A DNA stretch of 41,906 nucleotides from Rubrivivax sp. (GTDB lineage Bacteria; Pseudomonadota; Gammaproteobacteria; Burkholderiales; Burkholderiaceae_C): assembly GCA_022842825.1 (NCBI GenBank), contig JALHOU010000016.1, forward strand, positions 1 to 41,906, in the 5' to 3' direction. Under the pieces are notes generated by a model. The model saw only the letters and a list, made by a program, of their open reading frames with translations, made no database searches and had not been told where the DNA came from. This document shows positions 27,326-34,252 of the stretch, piece after piece. A program made the translations under genes and the position numbers. Positions within the stretch are counted from its first letter, which is position 1; every line of letters starts with the position of its first letter.

Positions 27326-28576
27326 TCAGCGGCCGACCGAAGGGTCGGCCGGCAACGCCGAGCCGGTGGCGGGCGATGGACTCGCCAGCGACGGTGCGAC
27401 GGCAGCGCGTGGGGTTGGAGGTGCCGTCGGCGTGGGAGTGATTGCAGGTTGGCCGCCGGGCGCAGGCTGCAGCGCGACCGGGACGCGCGTCGGGGCCGGC
27501 GTGCCGGCCACGGCAACCGCCGGCGCCGACGCTGTTGCGGCGGGGCCGCTGGACCGCGGCGACGAAGCGGCAGCGACAAGGCTCGGCGCTGCGGGCGCCG
27601 CGGAGGTCTGCTGGCCGGGCCGGCGCGCGAATTCCTTGGCCGGGCCAGCGCCGCTGCCCCCGGCCAGGAAGCGTGCCGGGTCCTGCGGGGCGCCGTCGAC
27701 GAGCACCTCGAAGTGCAGGTGCGGTCCCGTCGAGCGCCCGGTGTTGCCGACGCGCGCAACGAGTTGCCCCCGCTTGACGAGCGCCCCGCGCTCGACCTCG
27801 AAAGCCGAGTTGTGCGCATAGCGCGTGACGAGGCCGTTGCCGTGGTCAATCTCGAGCGTATTGCCGTAGGCGGCATGCCACTCGCGCATCGTGACGATGC
27901 CACCGGCAGCGGCGTAGACCGGCGTGCCCACCTCGGCCGGGAAGTCGAGGCCGGTGTGCAACGAGCCATGCCCGTTGAAAGGATCGGTCCGGAACCCGAA
28001 CCCCGAGCCCACCGGCACGTTGACGGGCGGCGAGCTCGGCACCAGCAGTGCCTGCAGGCGCGACTCGAGCAGGCGCGACTCCATCAGTGTGAAGATGTCC
28101 GTGTTCTGGTCCACCGCCAGGCCCAGGCGCTCGACGGTGCCCTGCAGCTCGGTCAGCGAGGGGCGGTCGAGCGGCACGTAGGGGCCACCGGCGCCGCCCT
28201 GCGCGGCAGTGCTGGTGCGCTTGAGCGGCTTGAGTTCCTCTGCCTTGACGCCGGCCAGGCCGACGACGCGCTCGCCCATGGCTTCGAGCTTGACGAGCTT
28301 GGCCTGCATGTCGCCGACCTTCTGGGCGATGGCGTCGAGGTTCTCGCGCATGAAGCGGTCGCGTTGCGCGATCTCGTCCTTCACGACGAGGCGCACGATC
28401 TGGCTGACGACCGGCCAGCCCTCGCGCGCGGCCTTGAGGAAGACGAAGTGGTAGATCGTGCCCGAGGCGAGCAGGAAGACCAGTGCCACTGCAGACAGCA
28501 CGCCGAAGATCTGCCAGCGCGAAAGGCTCAGCGCCCGCGTCGGCGCGAGGCTGCTGTGGGTGATGAGCAACTGCAT
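27326..28576 (-). CDS. Membrane-anchored M23-family peptidase
   Basis: Protein of 416 aa. One membrane segment is at about residues 24-46 (IFGVLSAVALVFLLASGTIYHF). A helical, probably coiled-coil stretch follows (about 60-115), then the M23/LytM domain (about 195-300) with intact zinc and catalytic residues H207 and D211 (HTGLDF), and H286 and H288 (STGPHLHFEV). The last 110 residues are a Pro/Ala/Thr-rich low-complexity tail. In Burkholderiales an M23 gene of this kind typically sits between dciA and secA, and this copy is next to dciA. A near-ideal AAGGAG ribosome site lies 7 nt before the ATG. That site falls in the 15-bp gap shared with the divergent dciA start. Expected role: cross-link hydrolysis or activation of amidases at the inner membrane. 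Confidence 0.9.
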   Translation of the reverse strand: MQLLITHSSLAPTRALSLSRWQIFGVLSAVALVFLLASGTIYHFVFLKAAREGWPVVSQIVRLVVKDEIAQRDRFMRENLDAIAQKVGDMQAKLVKLEAMGERVVGLAGVKAEELKPLKRTSTAAQGGAGGPYVPLDRPSLTELQGTVERLGLAVDQNTDIFTLMESRLLESRLQALLVPSSPPVNVPVGSGFGFRTDPFNGHGSLHTGLDFPAEVGTPVYAAAGGIVTMREWHAAYGNTLEIDHGNGLVTRYAHNSAFEVERGALVKRGQLVARVGNTGRSTGPHLHFEVLVDGAPQDPARFLAGGSGAGPAKEFARRPGQQTSAAPAAPSLVAAASSPRSSGPAATASAPAVAVAGTPAPTRVPVALQPAPGGQPAITPTPTAPPTPRAAVAPSLASPSPATGSALPADPSVGR

Positions 28577-28591
28577 CGCTAGACTCCTTGC

Positions 28592-28933
28592 ATGGTTGCA
28601 CCGTCTCCGGCGCCCAAGGGCGGCGCTCCGACGCGGGCCCTGGCCGCGCCGCTGGGCAGCGCCCTGCGCGACAACGAGACGTTGGCGAGCCTGCTCGCGC
28701 GGCTGGCCGAGTCGCAGGCGCGCTGGGCGGTCGTGGTGCCATCGCTGGCCGCCGAACTTGCCGGGGTGGCACGCCCTGGTCCGCTGGACGACAAGGCCTG
28801 GGTCATCCTGGCCGACCATGCCTCGGCCGCCGCCAAGCTGCGCCAGTGCCTGCCCGAGATCGAAGGCACCTTGGCCGCCAAGGGCTGGCTCCATCCGCCG
28901 GTCAAGATCAAGGTTCGCCCTCGGGGTTCGTGA
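28592..28933 (+). CDS. dciA: Probable DciA-family (DUF721) helicase-loading protein
   Basis: Protein of 113 aa. The hydrophobic pattern and the C-terminal strand pattern (WVILADHASAAAKLRQCLPEIEGTL, then VKIKVRP) fit the DUF721/DciA KH-like fold. That protein loads the replicative helicase DnaB in bacteria lacking DnaC. The gene neighbourhood (M23 peptidase, secA, argJ in the same window) is the usual place for this gene in Burkholderiales, which supports the call. No Shine-Dalgarno is visible before the ATG. Only 15 bp separate it from the divergent M23 start, so its promoter must lie inside the M23 gene, or the start is further inside the frame. The family assignment is from pattern and context, not from a strong motif. 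Confidence 0.55.
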   Translation: MVAPSPAPKGGAPTRALAAPLGSALRDNETLASLLARLAESQARWAVVVPSLAAELAGVARPGPLDDKAWVILADHASAAAKLRQCLPEIEGTLAAKGWLHPPVKIKVRPRGS

Positions 28934-28984
28934 CGGGACCGGTGTCCCTGGATCCGTCCTGTGGCCCACGCAGACGACGCTGCA

Positions 28985-29060
28985 TGGTGCCGGCTGTCCG
29001 AATCGAACGGACGACCTTCCGCTTACAAGGCGGGTGCTCTACCAGCTGAGCTAAGCCGGC
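28985..29060 (-). tRNA. tRNA-Thr (anticodon TGT)
   Basis: A complete 76-nt cloverleaf on the minus strand: acceptor GCCGGCT/AGCCGGC, D arm GCTC...GAGC, anticodon loop CTTGTAA (anticodon TGT, reading ACA), T arm GTCCG-TTCGATT-CGGAC and an encoded CCA end. The top pair of the anticodon stem (27-43) is C-A; the other four pairs are normal. It lies between dciA and sspB. I see no integrase or flanking duplication that would mark it as an attachment site. Confidence 0.96.
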
Positions 29061-29126
29061 CAGGGGCAGCGATTGTAGGAGCGGGGTCCCCGGCGCCGGG
29101 CGCCGAGGCGTCACGCGCTGTATCCG

Positions 29127-29141
29127 AGGCCCCTGGGGCCT
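29127..29141. other. Palindrome at the end of sspB
   Basis: AGGCCCC-T-GGGGCCT, a perfect 7-bp inverted repeat around one base, overlaps the sspB stop codon. It has no T-run in either direction. It may act as a transcript-end hairpin before the tRNA gene. Confidence 0.45.
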
Positions 29142-29748
29142 ACTTGACGCGTTTGAGCGAGGGCCGCGGCGACCCGGGCTCCGGGGGTGTCGGCGGCTCG
29201 GAAGGCGGCTCCGGCGCGGTCGCGGCAGGGGCCGCGCGGACGGGAACCGGCGCTGCGGGCGACCCCTCGGTGCCTTGCGGTCCGTCTGCACCTTGGCGCG
29301 CCAGGCGCAGGCCGCGCGCCGGCGCCCGAGGCTTCGGCGCGCTGCCGGCGGGGGCCGCCGGCATGACAGAGGAGGTCGGGGAGGCCGCAGACGCGGGGGA
29401 GGCATCCGCCCCGCTCGGCATCGGGAAGGCCATGCCCTGGCCGTTCTCGCGCGCGTAGATGGCCACCACGTGGTCGACCGGCACAACGATCTCTCGTGGC
29501 GCGCCGCCGAACCGGGCCTTGAACTCGATGAAGTCGTTGCCGAGCTTCAGCCCCGAAGTGGCCTCGAAGCCGACGTTGAGCACGATCTCGTTGTTCTTCA
29601 CGTACTCGGCCGGCACCTGCACGCTGGCGTCAACGTGCACCGCGATGTAGGGCGTGAAGCCGTTGTCGGTGCACCAGTCGTGCAGCGCGCGCAACAGGTA
29701 CGGGCGCGTGGGGCTGCCCTGGTTGTCGCCACCTGGACCCGTCGCCAT
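29140..29748 (-). CDS. sspB: ClpXP protease specificity-enhancing factor SspB
   Basis: Protein of 202 aa. SspB tethers ssrA-tagged and some other substrates to ClpXP. The N-terminal substrate-binding domain (residues 12-115) is recognisable: RPYLLRALHDWCTDNGFTPY, AEYVKNNEIVLNVG, LGNDFIEFKARFGG and VPVDHVVAIYARENGQGM. A long Pro/Ala-rich flexible linker follows, then the C-terminal ClpX-docking peptide RPSLKRVK, which matches the known R-P-x-L-R-V-x-K-type tail. The linker (about 75 residues) is somewhat long. It is 9 nt downstream of sspA on the same strand, the standard sspAB arrangement. Confidence 0.95.
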   Translation of the reverse strand: MATGPGGDNQGSPTRPYLLRALHDWCTDNGFTPYIAVHVDASVQVPAEYVKNNEIVLNVGFEATSGLKLGNDFIEFKARFGGAPREIVVPVDHVVAIYARENGQGMAFPMPSGADASPASAASPTSSVMPAAPAGSAPKPRAPARGLRLARQGADGPQGTEGSPAAPVPVRAAPAATAPEPPSEPPTPPEPGSPRPSLKRVK

Positions 29749-29757
29749 GTCGGGCCT

Positions 29758-30369
29758 CTACTTGCGCATCACCTTCTCGGACGGCGTCAGCGCCTCGATG
29801 TAGGCCGGGCGCGAGAAGATGCGCTCGGCATACTTCAAGAGCGGCACCGCGTTCTTGCTCAGGTCGATGCCGTAATAGTCGAGCCGCCACAGCAGCGGTG
29901 CGATGGCCACGTCGAGCATGCTGAAGTCGTCGCCCAGCATGTACTTGTTCTTCAGGAAGATGGGCGCCAGTTGCGTCAGACGGTCGCGGATCTGTTCGCG
30001 TGCCTTCTCCAGCTGCTTCTCGTTGGCCTTGACGCCGCGCCCTTCGAGCAGGTTGACGTTGCTGAACAGTTCCTTCTCGAAGTTGAAGAGGAACAGCCGC
30101 ACGCGCGCGCGCGCCACCGGGTCGCCCGGCATCAGCTGCGGATGCGGGAAGCGCTCGTCGATGTACTCGTTGATGATGTGGCTCTCGTACAGGATGAGGT
30201 CGCGCTCCACCAGGATGGGCACCTCGTTGTACGGGTTCATCAGCGCGATGTCCTCGGGCTTGGCGAAGACATCGACGTCGCGGATCTCGAAGTCCATGCC
30301 CTTCTCGAACAGCACGAAGCGGCAGCGGTGCGAGTAGGGGTCGGTGGTTCCGGAGTACAGCACCATCAT
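29758..30369 (-). CDS. sspA: Stringent starvation protein A (glutathione S-transferase fold)
   Basis: Protein of 203 aa. It has an N-terminal thioredoxin-like domain (MVLYSGTTDPYSHRCRFVLFEKGM, NPYNEVPILVERDLILYES, IINEYIDERFPHPQLMP) and a C-terminal helical domain (YMLGDDFSMLDVAIAPLLWRL). SspA binds RNA polymerase and alters transcription in starvation and acid stress; it usually lacks GST activity. ATGATG gives two possible starts (30369 or 30366), with AAGGG upstream. It follows petC after a terminator, so it may have its own promoter in the T-rich stretch just past that hairpin. Confidence 0.93.
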   Translation of the reverse strand: MMVLYSGTTDPYSHRCRFVLFEKGMDFEIRDVDVFAKPEDIALMNPYNEVPILVERDLILYESHIINEYIDERFPHPQLMPGDPVARARVRLFLFNFEKELFSNVNLLEGRGVKANEKQLEKAREQIRDRLTQLAPIFLKNKYMLGDDFSMLDVAIAPLLWRLDYYGIDLSKNAVPLLKYAERIFSRPAYIEALTPSEKVMRK

Positions 30370-30420
30370 GGCGTGGGGCCCTTGTCGAGAAAGAAGGAGG
30401 AACGAATCGCGGTCGAACAG

Positions 30421-30461
30421 AAAACAAAACGCGCAGTGGGCGTCCGCGACCCCGACTGCGC
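30421..30461 (-). terminator. Intrinsic terminator after petC
   Basis: Read on the minus strand: GCGCAGT, then a one-base bulge and GGG, a loop, CCC, ACTGCGC, followed by GTTTTGTTTT. The 10-bp stem plus T-rich tail lies in the 160-bp gap between petC and sspA. It should end most petABC transcripts, leaving sspAB partly or wholly separate. Confidence 0.82.
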
Positions 30462-30529
30462 TGGTGGCGCCGGCGTTGCCCGCCCCGTCGAACGCAGTGA
30501 CAGGGGCTGGCAGCCGGTGACGAAGCAGC

Positions 30530-31321
30530 CTACTTCACGTCTTTCCAGAACGCCGCATTCAGGCGCCAGGCGATCAGCGTGAACACGCCGATGAACAGCA
30601 GCACCCATACGCCCAGTCGCACGCGGGCGGCCTGGTTGGGTTCGCCCATCCACTGAAGGAAGGCCACGAGATCGGCCACCGCCTCGTTGTACTGCGCCGG
30701 TGTCATCTGGCCGGCGCTCGTGAGTTCATAGCCCTTGAACACCTGCACCGTCTTCTTGGCGTTGTGCGGGTCCGGCTCGGTCGTGTAGACGGCACGTTGC
30801 GTGCCCTGCAGCTCGTGCAGCACGTGCGGCATCCCCACGCCTGGGAAGGCCAGGTTGTTCCAACCCGTCGCCTTGGTCTCATCGCGCACGTAGGCGCGCA
30901 TGTAGGTGTAGAGGTAGTCCGCGCCGCTGCCTTTGGTAGCGTCGGCGCGCGAGCGCGCGATCAGCGTTAGGTCGGGCGGCAGGCCGCCGAACCATTCCTT
31001 GGCGTCCTTTGCGTCCAGCGCCGACTGCATTGTGTCGCCGACCTTGGCACCGGTGAAGATCAGGTTGTCCTTGATCTGCTGCTCAGTCAGGCCGATGTCG
31101 CGCAGGCGGTTGTAGCGCATGAACGCCGCGGCGTGGCAGTTCAGGCAGTGGTTGACGAAGAGCTTGGCGCCGTTCTGCAGCGCGGCCATGTCGGTCACGC
31201 GCTTGGCGGGGAACTTGTCCCAGGGGATGCCTTCGCTGGCGGCCTGCGCCGAGCCGAAGGTGAGGGCCGTCAGCAATGCCGCCAGCAGCGGCGAGCGCAG
31301 GAGGGAAAGGATCTTCTTCAT
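30530..31321 (-). CDS. petC: Cytochrome c1 of the bc1 complex
   Basis: Protein of 263 aa. A signal peptide covers residues 1-27 (ending GSAQA-A). The heme c attachment site CLNCH is at residues 59-63. The distal methionine ligand is in PGVGMPHVL. The C-terminal membrane anchor (RLGVWVLLFIGVFTLIAWRL) is followed by a positively charged end (FWKDVK). Cytochrome c1 passes electrons from the Rieske centre to soluble or membrane cytochromes c on the periplasmic side. It is the third gene of petABC, 32 nt after petB. Confidence 0.96.
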   Translation of the reverse strand: MKKILSLLRSPLLAALLTALTFGSAQAASEGIPWDKFPAKRVTDMAALQNGAKLFVNHCLNCHAAAFMRYNRLRDIGLTEQQIKDNLIFTGAKVGDTMQSALDAKDAKEWFGGLPPDLTLIARSRADATKGSGADYLYTYMRAYVRDETKATGWNNLAFPGVGMPHVLHELQGTQRAVYTTEPDPHNAKKTVQVFKGYELTSAGQMTPAQYNEAVADLVAFLQWMGEPNQAARVRLGVWVLLFIGVFTLIAWRLNAAFWKDVK

Positions 31322-31353
31322 GGCTTGTCGGTCTCGATGTCGCAGGCTCGCGC

Positions 31354-32757
31354 TCAATGCGGCTGGAACTGGACGCGCTCGGGCACGGGCTTGAATTCGC
31401 CGATGCGGCTCCACCAGGGCATCAGCAGGAAGAAGCCGAAGTAGAAGAGCGTGCCGATCTGGGAGATGAGCGTGCCGACATCGGACGGCGGCTTGATGCC
31501 AAGATAGCCCAGCACCACGAAGACGACGACGAAGAGGCCGTAGAACCACACGTTCCAGCTCGGACGGTAGCGGATGCTCTTGACCGGGCTGCGGTCGAGC
31601 CAGGGGAGCGCGAACAGGATCATCACCGCCGCGCCCATCACGACCACGCCCCAGAACTTGGCGTCGAAGGTCTTGAGCAGGCCGGCAAAGACCACCGCGG
31701 CCACGCCGATGACGACCTTGCCGCGCGCGGACAGGCCGCCGAGCAGGATGGCCAGCACGCCGCCGACGAGCGTGATGCCCACGAGCCAATTCACCATCAC
31801 GTCGGTGGTGGCGCGCAGCATCGAGTAGTAGGGCGTGAAGTACCAGACCGGCGCGATGTGCGCGGGCGTCTTCAGCGGGTCGGCCGGAATGAAGTTGTTG
31901 AACTCGAGGAAATAGCCGCCGAGCTCCGGCGCGAAGAATACGATGGCCGAGAAGACCATCAGGAACACGCCCACGCCCAGCAGGTCGTGCACCGTGTAGT
32001 AGGGGTGGAAGGGAATGCCGTCCAGCGGCCGGCCCGAGGCGTCCTTCCTGGCCTTGATCTCGACCCCGTCGGGGTTGTTCGAGCCCACGTCGTGCAGCGC
32101 GAAGATGTGCGCCACCACGAGGCCGATGAGCACCAGCGGCACGGCGATCACGTGGAAGCTGAAGAAGCGGTTCAGCGTGGCGTCGCCGACGACGTAGTCG
32201 CCGCGGATCAGGATGGCCAGGTCCTCGCCGACGAAGGGGATGGCCGCGAACAAGTTGATGATGACCTGCGCGCCCCAGTAGCTCATCTGGCCCCAGGGCA
32301 GGAGGTAGCCCATGAAGGCCTCTGCCATCAGGCACAGGAAGATGGCGCAACCGAAGATCCACACCAGCTCGCGCGGCTTGCGGTAGCTGCCGTAGATCAT
32401 GCCGCGCCACATGTGCAGGTAGACAACGACGAAGAAGGCCGAGGCGCCGGTGCTGTGCATGTAGCGCATCAGCCATCCCCAGGGCACGTCGCGCATGATG
32501 TACTCCACCGACGCGAAGGCGGTGGCCGCGTCCGGCTTGTAGTGCATCACGAGGAAGATGCCGGTAACGATCTGGATCACCAGCACCAGCATCGCCAGCG
32601 AGCCGAAGAAGTACATCCAGTTGAAATTCTTCGGCGCGTAGTACTCCGACATGTGCACGCGGTAGGCGTCGAACGCGGTCGGGAACCGGTTCTCGAGCCA
32701 CACGGTCGCCTGCGTGAGCGCCGATGCGCCAGCCGGCGCTTCCTTGAATTCAGCCAT
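31354..32757 (-). CDS. petB: Cytochrome b of the bc1 complex
   Basis: Protein of 467 aa, with eight or more membrane helices. Heme ligands are found in helix B (MHSTGASAFFVVVYLHMWRG) and helix D (FFSFHVIAVPLVLIGLVVAH). The Qo-site motif is PVWY at residues 303-306 (IAPVWYFTPYYSML) instead of the textbook PEWY; PVWY is a known variant in some beta- and gammaproteobacteria. The usual motifs YGSYRKPREL, LLPWGQMSYWGA and LHDVGSNNP are present. The ATG at 32757 gives the common MAEFKEA-like start. The gene is 122 bp after petA. Confidence 0.97.
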   Translation of the reverse strand: MAEFKEAPAGASALTQATVWLENRFPTAFDAYRVHMSEYYAPKNFNWMYFFGSLAMLVLVIQIVTGIFLVMHYKPDAATAFASVEYIMRDVPWGWLMRYMHSTGASAFFVVVYLHMWRGMIYGSYRKPRELVWIFGCAIFLCLMAEAFMGYLLPWGQMSYWGAQVIINLFAAIPFVGEDLAILIRGDYVVGDATLNRFFSFHVIAVPLVLIGLVVAHIFALHDVGSNNPDGVEIKARKDASGRPLDGIPFHPYYTVHDLLGVGVFLMVFSAIVFFAPELGGYFLEFNNFIPADPLKTPAHIAPVWYFTPYYSMLRATTDVMVNWLVGITLVGGVLAILLGGLSARGKVVIGVAAVVFAGLLKTFDAKFWGVVVMGAAVMILFALPWLDRSPVKSIRYRPSWNVWFYGLFVVVFVVLGYLGIKPPSDVGTLISQIGTLFYFGFFLLMPWWSRIGEFKPVPERVQFQPH

Positions 32758-32879
32758 CTTGGTCCCTTTGTCCCTCGTATCCGAGACTCGGAGGTTCGCT
32801 TGTTTTCTTGTGTGTGCCTGGCCGTGCCGATGCGAATGCCCTGGCGCAAACCGGCCGCGATGAGCCGGCCCAGGGCCGC

Positions 32880-33518
32880 TCAGGCCTTCTTGTCCTCGCC
32901 GATCAGCACCACGCCGTCGGAAAGGTACATGTGAGGGGGCACCTCGAGGTTGTCGGGTGCCGGCTTGTTCTTGAACACGCGCCCCGCCAGATCGAAGGTG
33001 GAGCCGTGGCAGGGGCAGAAGAACCCGCCCGCCCAGTCGTCGGGCAGCGAGGGCTGGGCGCCGGTGGCGAACTTGTCCACCGGCGAGCAGCCCAGGTGCG
33101 AGCAGATGCCCACACCGACGAAGAACTCGGGATTGATCGAACGGTGCGGGTTCTTCGCGTAGTCGGGCGTCGGGTATTGCTTCCGGTCGCTCTTGGGGTC
33201 GGCGAGCTGGCCGTCCAGCTTCTTCAGCGACTCGACCTGTTCGGGCGTGCGCCGGACGATCCAGACCGGCTTGCCGCGCCACTCGACGGTGAGCTTCTCG
33301 CCCGGCTTGATGCTGCTGATGTCGACCTGCACCGGGGCGCCGGCGGCGCGAGCGCGCTCGGAGGGGGCGAAGCTGCTGACGAAGGGCACGGCCGTGGCCA
33401 CACCGCCGACGGCGCCGGCACCGCAGGTGATGGCGATCCAGGTGCGTCGATCCTTGTCGACGGCGCCAGGGCTCACGGCGCCGGCACTGCCCATATTGCG
33501 AACTGCAGCTTCGCTCAT
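32880..33518 (-). CDS. petA: Rieske iron-sulfur protein of the bc1 complex
   Basis: Protein of 212 aa. The twin-arginine-like start DKDRRTWIAITCG precedes a hydrophobic segment (about 28-50) that serves as Tat signal and anchor. The [2Fe-2S] ligands are C139 and H141 (CSHLGC) and C168 and H171 (CPCHGS), with the C144-C170 disulfide pair present. It carries electrons from quinol at the Qo site to cytochrome c1. The ATG at 33518 has a GAGG ribosome site; an in-frame codon at 33530 is less likely. A 160-bp divergent region separates it from mscL. It is the first gene of petABC. Confidence 0.97.
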   Translation of the reverse strand: MSEAAVRNMGSAGAVSPGAVDKDRRTWIAITCGAGAVGGVATAVPFVSSFAPSERARAAGAPVQVDISSIKPGEKLTVEWRGKPVWIVRRTPEQVESLKKLDGQLADPKSDRKQYPTPDYAKNPHRSINPEFFVGVGICSHLGCSPVDKFATGAQPSLPDDWAGGFFCPCHGSTFDLAGRVFKNKPAPDNLEVPPHMYLSDGVVLIGEDKKA

Positions 33519-33678
33519 GACTGTCCTCAAGTCGGGTGCGGGGTTCTGGTCAATCGGGAATTCTAGCCGAGCGGCCCCGCGGGGCCGGGGGGGCTAACAT
33601 GCCCAAGGCGGTCTGGGCTTCGGCCGGCCCGCGACACACGAGAGAGTCCGTCAACAACAGAGCCAGGAGAGCAGTGCC

Positions 33679-34089
33679 ATGAGTTTCGTGTCCGAATTCA
33701 AGGAATTCGCCGTCAAGGGCAACGTGATGGATCTCGCCGTCGGCGTGATCATCGGCGGCGCCTTCGGCAAGATCGTCGACTCGATCGTCGGTGACCTGAT
33801 CATGCCGATCGTCGGCAAGATCTTCGGTGGCCTGGATTTCAACAACTACTTCCTCCCGCTGGCCGGCCAGACGGCGACCAACCTGGTCGACGCGAAGAAG
33901 GCCGGGGCCGTGTTCGCCTACGGCAGCTTCATCACCATCGTCCTCAACTTCGCGATCCTGGCCTTCATCATCTTCCTCATGGTCAAGCAGATGAACCGCC
34001 TGAAGCGCGAGGCGCCGGCGGCGCCGCCCGCCCCGACCCCCGAGGACGTGGTGCTGCTGCGCGAGATCCGCGATTCGCTGAAGAAGTGA
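33679..34089 (+). CDS. mscL: Large-conductance mechanosensitive channel MscL
   Basis: Protein of 136 aa, normal length. It opens under membrane tension to release solutes during osmotic downshock. Recognisable features: the amphipathic N-terminus and first pore helix ([27 protein letters not shown]), the periplasmic loop, the second helix ([25 protein letters not shown]), and the charged C-terminal helix with the segment [17 protein letters not shown]. The ATG at 33679 has an AGGAGA ribosome site. A small stem followed by GTTTCGGG lies just after its stop. Confidence 0.98.
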   Translation: MSFVSEFKEFAVKGNVMDLAVGVIIGGAFGKIVDSIVGDLIMPIVGKIFGGLDFNNYFLPLAGQTATNLVDAKKAGAVFAYGSFITIVLNFAILAFIIFLMVKQMNRLKREAPAAPPAPTPEDVVLLREIRDSLKK

Positions 34090-34095
34090 CGCCGG

Positions 34096-34121
34096 GCGGG
34101 CGGCGCGAGCCCGCGTTTCGG
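34096..34121 (+). terminator. Probable terminator after mscL
   Basis: GCGGGC (34096-34101) pairs with GCCCGC (34109-34114) around a 7-nt loop and is followed by GTTTCGGGG. The stem is short and the T-run weak. Its tail is the same as that of the palindromic element at 22578-22604. The rest of the 163-bp gap before the next gene contains an inverted repeat GTTGCA...TGCAAC (about 34128-34151) of unknown role. Confidence 0.5.
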
Positions 34122-34252
34122 GGGGAGGTTGCAAGTTAGGGGGCATGCAACTGGGCGTCACAAGCGCGTGATCAGCACCCCAAATCACCCCCACACCTGC
34201 TCACAACCCGGGCAGGGGCTTGCCGCATACTCGTGCGGCCATCCCCTCGCCC

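Noticed and set aside
28985-29060. tRNA-Thr as an integration site for a mobile element
   Set aside because: No integrase, no duplicated 3-prime tRNA segment, and both flanks are conserved housekeeping genes.
31276-32934. Long plus-strand frame opposite petB
   Set aside because: Complement of a fully recognisable cytochrome b; no independent coding evidence.
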